6,843 nt of DNA from JANNGZ01 sp031404155 (GCA_031404155.1 JANNGZ010000026.1:1-6843), one strand, 5' to 3'. Shown: positions 1 to 6,476, numbered from the stretch's first letter. Notes: generated by a model from the letters alone, not told the origin. Made by a program: numbers and translations.

Positions 1-449
1 CCACCTCGGGCTGCCACGACTGCCACACCCCGTTCAAGATGGGCGCGAAGGGCCCCGAGCCCGACATGAGCCGCATGCTCTCGGGCCACCCTGAGGGCCT
101 GAAGATGCCGCCGGTGCCGGCCTTGCCGGAGGGGCCGTGGCTGGTCGTCTCCGCAGCCACCAACACCGCGCATGCCGGGCCCTGGGGCGTGAGCTTCACC
201 GCCAACCTCACGCCCGATGCCGAGACCGGCCTGGGCCCTTGGAGCGTCAACGACTTCAAGGCCACGATCCGCACCGGCCGCCACATGGGCCGCGGGCGCG
301 AGGTGCTGCCGCCGATGCCGATCCCGGTCTACAACAACTTCAGCGACCGCGACCTGGAAGCGGTGTTCGCCTACCTGCGCACGATCCCGCCGATCAAGAA
401 CAAGGTGCCCGAGCCCTGGGCGCCGCAGGCCGCTGCGCCGGCCAAGTGA
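1..449 (+). CDS. c-type cytochrome, 5'-truncated by the window edge
   Basis: This is the C-terminal part of a haem-c electron carrier, expected in the periplasm or on its membrane face. The reading frame is open from base 3 and ends at TGA 447-449, leaving 148 visible residues. A covalent haem-binding motif CHDCH (CxxCH) lies at the very start (visible residues 4-8), followed by TPFKMG and PEPDMSRMLSGHPE. The likely axial methionine is in PPMPIP (about visible residue 105). The ending FSDRDLEAVFAYLRTIPPIKN is typical of the last helix of class I cytochrome c domains. Only one CxxCH is visible; a second haem domain, a signal peptide and the true start may lie upstream of the window. Family knowledge points to a subunit that passes electrons for a periplasmic dehydrogenase or a terminal oxidase, but the partner cannot be seen. 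The next gene is 216 bases away, so they need not share a transcript. Confidence 0.88.
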   Translation, partial: TSGCHDCHTPFKMGAKGPEPDMSRMLSGHPEGLKMPPVPALPEGPWLVVSAATNTAHAGPWGVSFTANLTPDAETGLGPWSVNDFKATIRTGRHMGRGREVLPPMPIPVYNNFSDRDLEAVFAYLRTIPPIKNKVPEPWAPQAAAPAK

Positions 450-652
450 GCGCCGGCCTGCCCGCTGTTTTCGCTCGCGCGATCGCCGAAGCGGGGGCCG
501 ATAGTCGGCGGCTTGCGCAAACGCCGCGGCCGCCGCGCGCACCGGTGCCGCAACAGCGAACGCAGGCGCATTTCAAGCGCAACTCGAATCCTTGCGGCTG
601 AAACGCTGGGGCAATGAGCGGGCGGCCTACTGGAGTTTCTTCGCACCGACTG

Positions 653-658
653 AAGGAG
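653..658 (+). promoter_or_regulatory. Ribosome binding site of the DUF1127 gene
   Basis: AAGGAG lies 7 bases upstream of the ATG at 666. It is a near-perfect Shine-Dalgarno sequence and fixes that start over the overlapping frame that opens at 614. Confidence 0.75.
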
Positions 659-665
659 ACCCCAG

Positions 666-896
666 ATGAGCCGCACCCTCGACCTCGACCGCGCCGAACT
701 GCTGGCTTTCGGGCAGGCGGTGGGCGCGTCGCGCCGCAACCTGCTCAGCCGGGCAGCGGCCGCGTACCGGCAATGGCGCCACGATGTGCGATCGCGCGAA
801 GAACTGCTTTCGCTCGACGAGTACCAGCTCAGGGACATCGGCGTCACACCTTCGCAGGTGCGCTTCGACAGCAAGCTGATGTTCATTGACCGCTAG
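666..896 (+). CDS. DUF1127 domain small protein (YjiS-like)
   Basis: This 76-residue protein starts at an ATG with a strong AAGGAG site and ends at TAG 894-896. Residues about 30-70 carry the DUF1127 signature: an Arg-rich helix (YRQWRHDVRSREELLSL) followed by DEYQLRDIGVTPSQV, the usual 'L..L.d..L.DIG.t..qi' ending. There is no signal peptide or membrane segment. Members of this family are short, basic, usually stress-induced proteins. Some alphaproteobacterial members have been linked to RNA binding and phosphate or oxidative stress responses; that role is carried over from other phyla and is not shown here. The gene stands alone, 216 bases after the cytochrome and 177 bases before the export operon. 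A GC-rich hairpin lies just after its stop codon. The family assignment is strong and the function unknown. Confidence 0.85.
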   Translation: MSRTLDLDRAELLAFGQAVGASRRNLLSRAAAAYRQWRHDVRSREELLSLDEYQLRDIGVTPSQVRFDSKLMFIDR

Positions 897-909
897 CCTG
901 TGCGCAGCC

Positions 910-930
910 GGGGGACGCCGCGGCGCCCCC
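910..930 (+). terminator. GC-rich hairpin after the DUF1127 gene, possible weak terminator
   Basis: GGGGG (910-914) pairs with CCCCC (926-930), and CGC (916-918) pairs with GCG (923-925), with A915 bulged and a CGCG loop. It starts 14 bases past the stop codon, but no T run follows, so it is not a classical intrinsic terminator. It could be a 3'-end stabiliser or chance in GC-rich DNA. Confidence 0.3.
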
Positions 931-1061
931 GCCTTGCCCCCGACGCCGGAGGTTTGCGGTCCGGTGCAGGTTGTGGCGTGGCGCGGTCACCTCCGCCCCG
1001 ATTGACCCAGCGCATCCGCGTCGCGTCTGCTTTGAAAGATGATCAGCTGAACCACAACTCC

Positions 1062-1065
1062 GGAG
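1062..1065 (+). promoter_or_regulatory. Ribosome binding site that sets the fusion protein start
   Basis: GGAG lies 8 bases before the ATG at 1074. The frame stays open upstream to a GTG at 900, but those extra 58 codons have no such site and would bury the lipoprotein signal. 1074 is therefore the better start. Confidence 0.6.
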
Positions 1066-1073
1066 CCACCGAC

Positions 1074-2054
1074 ATGGTGACGAGCGCACAGGCCTGGACC
1101 TGGTCCGCACTCCTGGCCGCTGCCGCGCTCGCCGGCTGCAAGGAAGCGCCGAACGAAGGCTTTCAGGGTTACGTCGAAGGCGACTACCTGCTGGTGGCGC
1201 CGGCCGAGGGCGGGGTGATCGAACAACTGCATGTCAAGCGCGGGCAACAGGTGCAGGCCGCCGCGCCGCTGTTCGTGCTCGAGCGCACCAGCGAACTCGC
1301 TGCGGTGCGCGAGGCTTCGCAGCATGTGCTGAGCGCGCAGGCGCGGGCGAGCAATCTGGACGCGCCGCGGCGCCCGCGCGAATTGCAGGCGCTGCGCTCG
1401 CAGCTGGCGCAAGCCAGCGCGGCGCGGGCGCTCGCCGCCACCGAGCTGAAGCGCGCCGAGGATCTCTACCCCACCGGCGCGATCGCCAAGGCGCAGCTCG
1501 ATACAGCCAGGCGCAGCCACGACGAGCGCAGCGCGCGCGAGGCCGAGTTGCACGCCACGCTGGAGCAGGGGCGCCAGAGCATCGGGCGCGACCCGGAGCG
1601 CCGCGGCGCCGAGGCCGAGGTGGAAGCCGCACGCGCGCAGATGGCGCAGGCCGAGTGGCGCCTGGCGCAGCGCAGCCTCGTGGCGCCGGCGAACGCGCTG
1701 GTGCACGACACCTATTACGTGGCCGGTGAACGGGTGGCGGCGGGCCGGCCGGTGCTCAGCCTGCTGCCGCCGGGCCACGTGAAGCTGCGCTTCTTCGTGC
1801 CCGAGCCGGTGCTCGGAACGCTCGAGCTCGGGCAGGTGGTGAACGTGCGCTGCGACGGCTGCGGCGCGCCGATCGCGGCCACGATCAGCTTCGTTTCGAC
1901 GCAGGCCGAATACACGCCGCCGATCTTGTACAACCGCAGCGCGCGCGCCAAGCTGGTGTACATGGTCGAGGCGCGGCCCGGCGCGGTAGCGGACGCTGTG
2001 CGCCTGCATCCGGGGCAGCCGGTGGATGTGTTGACGACGGTGGGTGCGAAGTGA
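1074..2054 (+). CDS. HlyD/YhiI-family membrane fusion lipoprotein of an ABC exporter
   Basis: This 326-residue protein is the periplasmic adaptor that would link the inner-membrane ABC pump to an outer-membrane channel. Residues 11-22 form a hydrophobic stretch ending in a lipobox, LAGC, with Cys22 as the likely lipidated residue. Residues about 32-70 are the first lipoyl half (GYVEGDYLLVAPAEGGVIEQ). Residues about 74-200 are a long Ala/Arg/Glu-rich coiled coil. The second lipoyl half follows (SLVAPANALVHDTYYVAGER, 201-220), then a beta-barrel region with TPPILYNRSARAKLVYMVEA. The n-region before the hydrophobic core has no Lys or Arg, which is unusual for a signal peptide. A CDGC pair (Cys260, Cys263) sits in the barrel region. 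The stop codon overlaps the GTG of the ATPase gene (GTGA). The family is secure; the substrate is unknown. No TolC-like gene is in the window, so the outer-membrane partner is presumably encoded elsewhere. Confidence 0.88.
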   Translation: MVTSAQAWTWSALLAAAALAGCKEAPNEGFQGYVEGDYLLVAPAEGGVIEQLHVKRGQQVQAAAPLFVLERTSELAAVREASQHVLSAQARASNLDAPRRPRELQALRSQLAQASAARALAATELKRAEDLYPTGAIAKAQLDTARRSHDERSAREAELHATLEQGRQSIGRDPERRGAEAEVEAARAQMAQAEWRLAQRSLVAPANALVHDTYYVAGERVAAGRPVLSLLPPGHVKLRFFVPEPVLGTLELGQVVNVRCDGCGAPIAATISFVSTQAEYTPPILYNRSARAKLVYMVEARPGAVADAVRLHPGQPVDVLTTVGAK

Positions 2055-2968
2055 CGTCAGCCGCCATCGACGTGCAGAGGCTCAACAAGAGCTTCGGCAA
2101 CAAACATGTGGTGCGCGACTTTTCGCTGCGGGTGAACCGTGGCGAGATCTACGGCTTCCTCGGCCCCAACGGCAGCGGCAAGACCACCTCGATCCGCATG
2201 TTGTGCGGCCTGCTCACGCCCGACAGCGGCAGCGGCACCTGCCTCGGCCACGACGTCATCCAGGACACCGCGGCGATCAAGCGCGAGGTGGGCTACATGA
2301 CGCAGCGCTTCTCCTTGTGGGAAGACCTGACGATCCGCGAGAACCTGGAGTTCGTGGCGCGCATGTACAGCATGCGCAACCTGAAGGCGGCGGTCAGCGC
2401 GTCGATCGAACGCCTGGGCCTGGGCTCGCGCCAGGGCGAGCTGGCGGGCTCGCTTTCCGGCGGCTGGAAACAACGCCTGGCGCTGGCCGCCTGCATGCTG
2501 CACGAGCCGCAGCTCCTGCTGCTCGACGAACCCACCGCGGGCGTCGACCCGAAGGCACGGCGCGACTTCTGGGACGAGATCCATGCGCTGGCCGCCACCG
2601 GCATCTCGGTGCTGGTGTCCACCCACTACATGGACGAAGCCGAGCGCTGCCACCGGCTGGCCTACCTGGCCTACGGCACGCTGCTGGCCACCGGCACCGC
2701 GGCCGAGGTGGTGGCCGCACAGGGCTTGAGCACCTGGCTGGTCAGCGGCACGGAGCTCGCCGGGCTCGAGCGCACCTTGCGCGGCCTGGCCGGCGTTGAT
2801 GAGGTGACCGCGTTCGGCCACAACCTGCATGTCACCGGCCGCGACGCCGCCGCGCTCGACGCCGCGGTGGCGCCGCACCAGGCCGACCCGCGCTGGCGCT
2901 GGCAGCGCGGCGAGGCCACGCTGGAAGACGTGTTCATCCACCTGATGGCGCGGGTGGAGGCGCCATGA
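2051..2968 (+). CDS. ABC transporter ATP-binding protein (YbhF-like)
   Basis: This 305-residue cytoplasmic ATPase would drive the adjoining ABC-2 permease. All nucleotide-binding motifs are present: Walker A GPNGSGKT (residues 38-45), Q-loop Gln85 in MTQRFSLWEDLTIREN, signature LSGGWKQR (135-142), Walker B LLLLDE with catalytic Glu160, D-loop AGVD, and switch His192 in STHYMDEAE. The signature has Trp after SGG (SGGWKQ) where many families have Q or M. Residues about 215-305 form the C-terminal extension common in the drug- and polymer-export subfamily (ending LEDVFIHLMARVEAP). There is only one ATPase domain, unlike the double-domain RbbA type. The start is GTG at 2051, overlapping the previous stop by GTGA. 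It has no good ribosome site of its own, so translation is probably coupled to the fusion protein. The end overlaps the permease start by ATGA. Confidence 0.93.
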   Translation: MTSAAIDVQRLNKSFGNKHVVRDFSLRVNRGEIYGFLGPNGSGKTTSIRMLCGLLTPDSGSGTCLGHDVIQDTAAIKREVGYMTQRFSLWEDLTIRENLEFVARMYSMRNLKAAVSASIERLGLGSRQGELAGSLSGGWKQRLALAACMLHEPQLLLLDEPTAGVDPKARRDFWDEIHALAATGISVLVSTHYMDEAERCHRLAYLAYGTLLATGTAAEVVAAQGLSTWLVSGTELAGLERTLRGLAGVDEVTAFGHNLHVTGRDAAALDAAVAPHQADPRWRWQRGEATLEDVFIHLMARVEAP

Positions 2969-4119
2969 GTGTCGAGCGCTCCTTCGACCGCTACTTCTCG
3001 CTGCGCCGCTGGGTCGGCATCATGCTCAAGGAGTTCATCCAGCTGCGCCGCGACCGCCTCACCTTCGGCATGATCGTCGGCATTCCAGTGCTGCAGGTGC
3101 TGCTCTTCGGCTTCGCGATCAATGCCGACCCGAAGCAGTTGCCGACCGCGGTGCTGAGCCAGGACAACAGCGCCTACAGCCGCACGCTGGTGGCGGCGAT
3201 GCAGAGCAGCGGCTACTTTCACATCGGCGAGCCGCTGAGCTCCGAGGCCGAACTCGAAGCGCGCCTCTCGGGCGGCCATGTGCAGTTCGCGATCACCATT
3301 CCCGAGAACTTCGAGCGCAAGCTGCTGCGCGGCGAGCGGCCGGTGCTGCTGGTGGAGGCCGACGCGACCGACCCCGCGGCCACCAGCAATGCGATTGCCG
3401 CGCTCACGCGCATCACCAGCGACGCGCTCAACCGCGACCTGCGCGGCCCCTTGCAATCGCTGCAAGCCAGCGCGGCGCCGGTGGACCTGCGCATCCACCG
3501 CCGCTACAACCCCGAGGGCATCACCGCCTACAACATCGTGCCCGGCCTGCTCGGCGTGATCCTGACGATGACCATGGTGCTGATGACCGGGCTGGCGATG
3601 ACCCGCGAACGCGAACGCGGCACCTTCGAAAACCTGCTCGCCACCCCGGCGCGGCCGGTGGAGGTGTTGACTGGCAAGATCGTGCCCTACATCCTGATCG
3701 GCCTGGTGCAGGTGTCGCTGGCCCTCGCCGCCGCGGTCTGGGTGTTCGACGTGCCGATCCTGGGCAGCGTCACGCTGCTCTACGCGGTGGTGCTGCTGTT
3801 CATAGCCGCCAACCTCACCCTGGGCATCACCTTCAGCTCGATCGCGCAGAACCAGCTGCAGGCTATGCAGATGACCTTCTTCTTCTTTCTGCCCTCGATC
3901 ATGCTCTCGGGCTTCATGTTCCCGTTCCGCGGCATGCCCGAGTGGGCGCAGGCCATCGGCAACATGCTGCCGCTGACCCACTTCGTGGTGCTGGTGCGCG
4001 GCGTGATGCTCAAGGGCAACGGCATCGCAGCGCTGTGGCCGCATGTCTGGCCGATAGCGGTCTTCATGCTGGTGGTGATGGCGCTGGGGTTGCGACTTTA
4101 TCGGCGCACGCTGGACTGA
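2965..4119 (+). CDS. ABC-2 type transporter permease (YhhJ/YbhR-like)
   Basis: This 384-residue inner-membrane protein would form the export path for the ATPase. The layout matches the ABC-2 permeases with a large outer domain: an N-terminal cytoplasmic stretch with KEFIQLRRDR, a first membrane segment (about 33-52), a periplasmic domain (about 55-185), then about five membrane segments (190-212, 238-261, 267-290, 303-320, 361-380). The conserved cytoplasmic loop RERERGTFENLLATPARPVE (215-234) follows the second segment and is the hallmark coupling region of this family. The C-terminal part includes LSGFMFPFRGMPEWAQAIG and LPLTHFVVLVRGVMLKG, also typical. TGGAGG ends 4 bases before the ATG at 2965, and the start overlaps the ATPase stop (ATGA). 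Only one permease gene is present, whereas YbhFSR-type systems have two, so a homodimer is the simplest reading. The substrate is unknown; drugs or other hydrophobic molecules are a family-based guess. Confidence 0.92.
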   Translation: MSVERSFDRYFSLRRWVGIMLKEFIQLRRDRLTFGMIVGIPVLQVLLFGFAINADPKQLPTAVLSQDNSAYSRTLVAAMQSSGYFHIGEPLSSEAELEARLSGGHVQFAITIPENFERKLLRGERPVLLVEADATDPAATSNAIAALTRITSDALNRDLRGPLQSLQASAAPVDLRIHRRYNPEGITAYNIVPGLLGVILTMTMVLMTGLAMTRERERGTFENLLATPARPVEVLTGKIVPYILIGLVQVSLALAAAVWVFDVPILGSVTLLYAVVLLFIAANLTLGITFSSIAQNQLQAMQMTFFFFLPSIMLSGFMFPFRGMPEWAQAIGNMLPLTHFVVLVRGVMLKGNGIAALWPHVWPIAVFMLVVMALGLRLYRRTLD

Positions 4120-4176
4120 TTTGCATGTGGGTTCAAAGGCTCCAATGCGGTACCGCGCCAGACGCGGATTGCGTGC

Positions 4177-4282
4177 GCGAAGCCGACTGCGGCGCTGTAC
4201 TCCGCTCATGTCCTCCTGCACGGGCTGCCGCCCGTGCATTCCCCCTCTACTTCGCTGCGCACAGCACCACAGCCGGCTTCGC
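4177..4282. repeat. Nested palindromic element, 24-base imperfect arms plus inner hairpin
   Basis: Arm 4177-4200 (begins GCGAAGCCG) matches the reverse complement of 4259-4282 at 20 of 24 positions, including nine perfect pairs at the outer end. Inside it, 4217-4225 (TGCACGGGC) and 4230-4238 form a perfect 9-base stem with a TGCC loop. The four mismatches are all transitions. In an RNA copied from the minus strand each would be a G.U wobble, giving a nearly unbroken stem. No T run follows, so it is not an ordinary terminator. It resembles a dispersed intergenic palindrome of the kind scattered through Burkholderiales genomes, but copy number cannot be judged from one window. Confidence 0.6.
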
Positions 4283-4334
4283 TCAGGCCACGTGGTGGCT
4301 GTTCGAGGGTTCGAAAGGCGCCGCAGTGGTGGAC

Positions 4335-4436
4335 GGCCGGGGAGGGCGGGCGACCGGCGCAGTGAAGTAAAGAAGGAGGGCGGGCGCAGCCCGGCCGGGT
4401 GACATGAACGGAGTCGATCGCCCGCCCTCCCCGGCC
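4335..4436. repeat. 19-base perfect inverted repeat with internal direct copy
   Basis: GGCCGGGGAGGGCGGGCGA at 4335-4353 is matched exactly by its reverse complement at 4418-4436, with 64 bases between. The core GGAGGGCGGGCG occurs three times: plus strand 4341-4352, plus strand 4375-4386, and inverted at 4419-4430. A small stem CGGGC/GCCCG (4381-4385 with 4389-4393) lies within the loop. Arms this long are unlikely by chance even in GC-rich DNA. It is probably the second half of the same dispersed repeat as 4177-4282, or the ends of a tiny non-autonomous element. No flanking target duplication was found. Confidence 0.6.
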
Positions 4437-4532
4437 CGCTCAGCGCGGGGAGGTTCATGCGGCCTGACCCGGTTGCGCTTTCACGATAGAACGCAAAGCA
4501 AGCTGGCCCCGGCCCCGCAAACGACTTGGTGA

Positions 4533-4561
4533 TTGACGGCCGCGCCGGCCTGCGCTACGAA
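4533..4561 (+). promoter_or_regulatory. Possible sigma-70 promoter for the response regulator
   Basis: TTGACG (4533-4538) matches five of six bases of the -35 consensus. After a 17-base spacer comes TACGAA (4556-4561), a poor -10 with three of six matches. Transcription would begin near 4568, about 25 bases before the preferred start codon. The pair is plausible but weak. Confidence 0.3.
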
Positions 4562-4592
4562 TACGCTGCTGTTGACGACGCTGGTACCCCCG

Positions 4593-5336
4593 ATGCAAAT
4601 TGCTGCCCCGATGCTCACCCCCCATGTGCTGGCGCTCGACGACGACGCGTCGATACGCCAGTTGGTTTGCGACTACCTGATCGAAAACGAGTTGCGGGTC
4701 ACCGCGGTGGCCACCGGCCAGGAACTCGAAGCGGTGATGGCGCGCGAGACGATCGACCTGGTGGTGCTCGACCTGCGCCTGCAACACGGCGAGGACGGCA
4801 TGCAGATCGCGCGCCGGCTGCGCGAGAATTCTGGGATCCCGATCCTGATGCTCACCGGCCGCGCGGATGAAGCCGACCGGGTGATGGGCCTGGAACTCGG
4901 CGCCGACGACTACCTGACCAAACCCTTCAGCCCGCGCGAGCTGCTCGCGCGCATCCGCGCCCTGCTGCGCCGCGCCCGCGCGCAGGCCACCGTGGCCGAC
5001 GCGATCGCGCAGGTGCGCGCCTACCGCTTCGGCGGCTGGGAGCTGAACATCGGGCGGCGCCGGCTGAAGTCGGCCCAGGGCAAGCTGGTGGAGCTGACCA
5101 ATGGCGAGTTCAGCCTGCTCGCGGCCTTCGTCGCGGCGCCACAGCGCATCCTCTCGCGCGAGCAGCTGCTCGACCTCTCGCGCCTGCACAACGCCGAGGT
5201 CTACGACCGTTCGATCGACGTGCAGATCCTGCGCCTGCGCCGCAAGATCGAGGTCGACCCGGCGCACCCGCAGTTCATCAAGACCGAACGCGGCGCGGGC
5301 TACTGCTTCGACGCCCCGGTGGAAGCGGTGCAGTAG
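4593..5336 (+). CDS. OmpR-family two-component response regulator
   Basis: This 247-residue DNA-binding regulator would be switched on by phosphorylation from a sensor kinase. The receiver domain (about 11-125) has the acidic cluster Asp16-Asp17-Asp18, phospho-acceptor Asp60 in VVLDLRLQHGEDG, Thr88 in ILMLTGR and Lys110 in DDYLTKPFSPRELLARI. The winged-helix output domain (about 145-240) has LTNGEFSLLAAFV, LSREQLLDLSR, the recognition helix DRSIDVQILRLRRKIE, and the wing KTERGAGYCF. The start is uncertain: ATG 4593 and ATG 4611 are both in frame, and neither has a good Shine-Dalgarno sequence. 4593 is chosen because it gives a short lead before the first strand, but 4611 would also keep the full domain. 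No kinase gene is present on either side; an insertion sequence follows 74 bases after the stop. The target genes are unknown; the neighbouring exporter is a possible but unproven target. Confidence 0.92.
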   Translation: MQIAAPMLTPHVLALDDDASIRQLVCDYLIENELRVTAVATGQELEAVMARETIDLVVLDLRLQHGEDGMQIARRLRENSGIPILMLTGRADEADRVMGLELGADDYLTKPFSPRELLARIRALLRRARAQATVADAIAQVRAYRFGGWELNIGRRRLKSAQGKLVELTNGEFSLLAAFVAAPQRILSREQLLDLSRLHNAEVYDRSIDVQILRLRRKIEVDPAHPQFIKTERGAGYCFDAPVEAVQ

Positions 5337-5408
5337 CCGGCAGCAGGCGCGTTCTCGGCGCGGCGCCGGCGCGGCGCGTTGGCTACATCTGCCGCCGAGG
5401 GGGTTTCA

Positions 5409-5410
5409 TA
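5409..5410. repeat. TA target duplication, left side of the IS
   Basis: IS630-family elements insert at TA and duplicate it. TA here and TA at 6536-6537 directly abut the two inverted-repeat ends. The rebuilt empty site would read TTCA-TA-TGAGCC. Confidence 0.7.
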
Positions 5411-5433
5411 CTAATTTGCGTTCAAAGATATAG
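5411..5433. repeat. IS630 terminal inverted repeat, left
   Basis: It starts CTAATTTGCGTTCAAAG and pairs with 6513-6535. Read on the minus strand it also encodes the last transposase residues (LNAN and stop). Confidence 0.75.
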
Positions 5434-6476
5434 AAGTGATCCAGTTGAACCCGGTCATTGAACGGGTTCGTGCTGGGTCTGCTTCGAGTGCAGCGAGGCC
5501 CTCGGTGAGTGCGTTCTCGACCGCGTCGAGATCGGCGAAGACGTGGTTGGCGAAGCAGTCCTCGCGCAGCGACTCCCACAGGTGCTCGGCCGGATTGAGT
5601 TCGGGGCTGTAGGCCGGCAGGAACAGCAGCCGCATGTTGGTCGGCACGACCAGCTCGCCGGCCAGATGCCAGCCCGCCTGATCCATGACCATGAGCACGA
5701 ACTCCTGCACGTGGCGCTGCGCCACCTCGGCCAGGAACAGCGACATCGTCTGGGCATTCACCCAGGGCAGCACCAGACTGTCGAGCACGCCGTCGTGCGG
5801 GCTGACCGCGCTGAAGGCGTACAGGTACTTGCGCTCCAGCCTGGCTGCGACCACCGGCCGCGTGCCGCATGGCGCCCAGCAGCGCCGCGGCGTGCCGAGC
5901 AGACCGAAGCGGCCTTCGTCCTGGAACATCAGCCGCAGCGCGCGGCCCCGCTCAGCCTGGCGCAAGGCCTCTTGGCGTACCTCGCGGCGCAGTTTTTTTA
6001 AAGGCGGCCTGCGCCGCAACGTCTGCCTTGGGATGCCTGGGACGGGGCACCACCTTGCGCCAGCCGTGGCGCTCCAGCAGCCGGTAAATCGTCGAGGACG
6101 CCACCGCCTTGCCGGTGCGCTTTTGGTAGGCCCGCGCAATCTCGGCCACCGTGAGCATGCCGCCTGCGTCGGCACGCTCGACGAACGGCGCCAGCAGCGC
6201 GGCTTCCTCATCGGGCGACAGATGCTGGTGGTGCCGGCCGCCGCGGCCGCGCACATCGAAGATCGCATCGCCCTGGCTGGCCCAGCGCGAGTGCAGCACA
6301 TGCACGGTGGCGGTGGACCAGCCCAGCAGCTGCGCGATCTGCGCGCCAGAACTGCCCAGCGTGGCCCTGATCAGCACGCACTGGATGCGCTGGTACTCCA
6401 CCTGCGTGTCAGCGCGCTTGAGCCTGTCAGCCAGGCGCGCAACGGTCGCCTTGTCGCCCACGATCAGAGTCTTCAT
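5411..6476 (-). CDS. IS630-family DDE transposase, split by a frame change
   Basis: The transposase cuts and rejoins the element's ends. It starts at ATG 6476-6474, 6 bases after AGGAG (6487-6483). The first frame runs to a stop at 5952 (174 codons) and carries two helix-turn-helix regions, about residues 41-70 (SGAQIAQLLGWSTATVHVLH) and 109-143 (LTVAEIARAYQKRTGKAV). The catalytic part lies in the +1 frame, which ends at TAG 5413-5411. It has the DDE residues in FQDEGRFGL, VMDQAGWH and LPAYSPELNPAEHLW (Asp186, Asp265, Glu297 of a joined protein). The frames meet at a run of seven A (5999-5993, minus strand). Dropping one A gives an uninterrupted protein of 354 residues, normal for the family. 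This could be programmed slippage or +1 frameshifting, or a one-base inactivating insertion; the sequence alone cannot decide. All catalytic residues are kept, which hints at a recent or functional state. Confidence 0.85.
5992..6002 (-). other. Slippery A7 site joining the two transposase frames
   Basis: On the minus strand the site reads TTTAAAAAAAC. Frame one reads TTT AAA AAA ACT; the catalytic frame reads TTA AAA AAA CTG. Going from one to the other needs loss of one A, or +1 movement of the ribosome. Runs of this length are known sites of RNA polymerase slippage. Confidence 0.55.

Larger units (their letters stand above)
4120..4592. other. Non-coding spacer between export operon and response regulator
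   Basis: This 473-base stretch has no open frame on the plus strand with a believable start or family match. Its centre (about 4177-4436) is dominated by two inverted-repeat structures, listed separately. No clear intrinsic terminator with a T run follows the permease stop. The last 60 bases hold a promoter-like pair ahead of the regulator gene. A frame open on the minus strand crosses the region but continues antisense through the permease and looks like a GC-skew artefact. Confidence 0.6.

Noticed and set aside
1002..1031. TTGACC as -35 of a promoter for the export operon
   Set aside because: The -35 is good, but no acceptable -10 lies 16-18 bases downstream, so no promoter was called.
2057..2941. 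Minus-strand open frame opposite the ATPase
   Set aside because: It is antisense of a convincing ABC ATPase with all motifs, and its own residue composition is low in complexity.
4190..4217. Minus-strand AGGAGG followed by ATGAGC as a gene start
   Set aside because: Only two bases separate AGGAGG from ATG, and the sequence lies inside the palindromic element. The frame runs on antisense through the permease.
2671..4458. Long minus-strand open frame (595 codons) antisense to the permease and ATPase
   Set aside because: It is His/Gln/Arg-rich, as expected for the antisense of GC-rich genes, with no domain pattern. The plus strand carries clear ABC-2 and ATPase motifs.
4533..4592. TTG at 4533 as the response regulator start
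   Set aside because: It would add 20 residues not expected before the receiver domain and lacks a ribosome site; the TTG also overlaps a likely -35 element.
4455..5267. Minus-strand open frame opposite the response regulator
   Set aside because: It is an antisense shadow; the plus-strand frame has the full receiver and winged-helix signatures.
5346..5380. GGCGCGTT direct repeat and GCGCCGGCGC palindrome after the regulator stop
   Set aside because: Eight-base repeats and short GC palindromes are common by chance in this base composition, and no T run follows to make a terminator.
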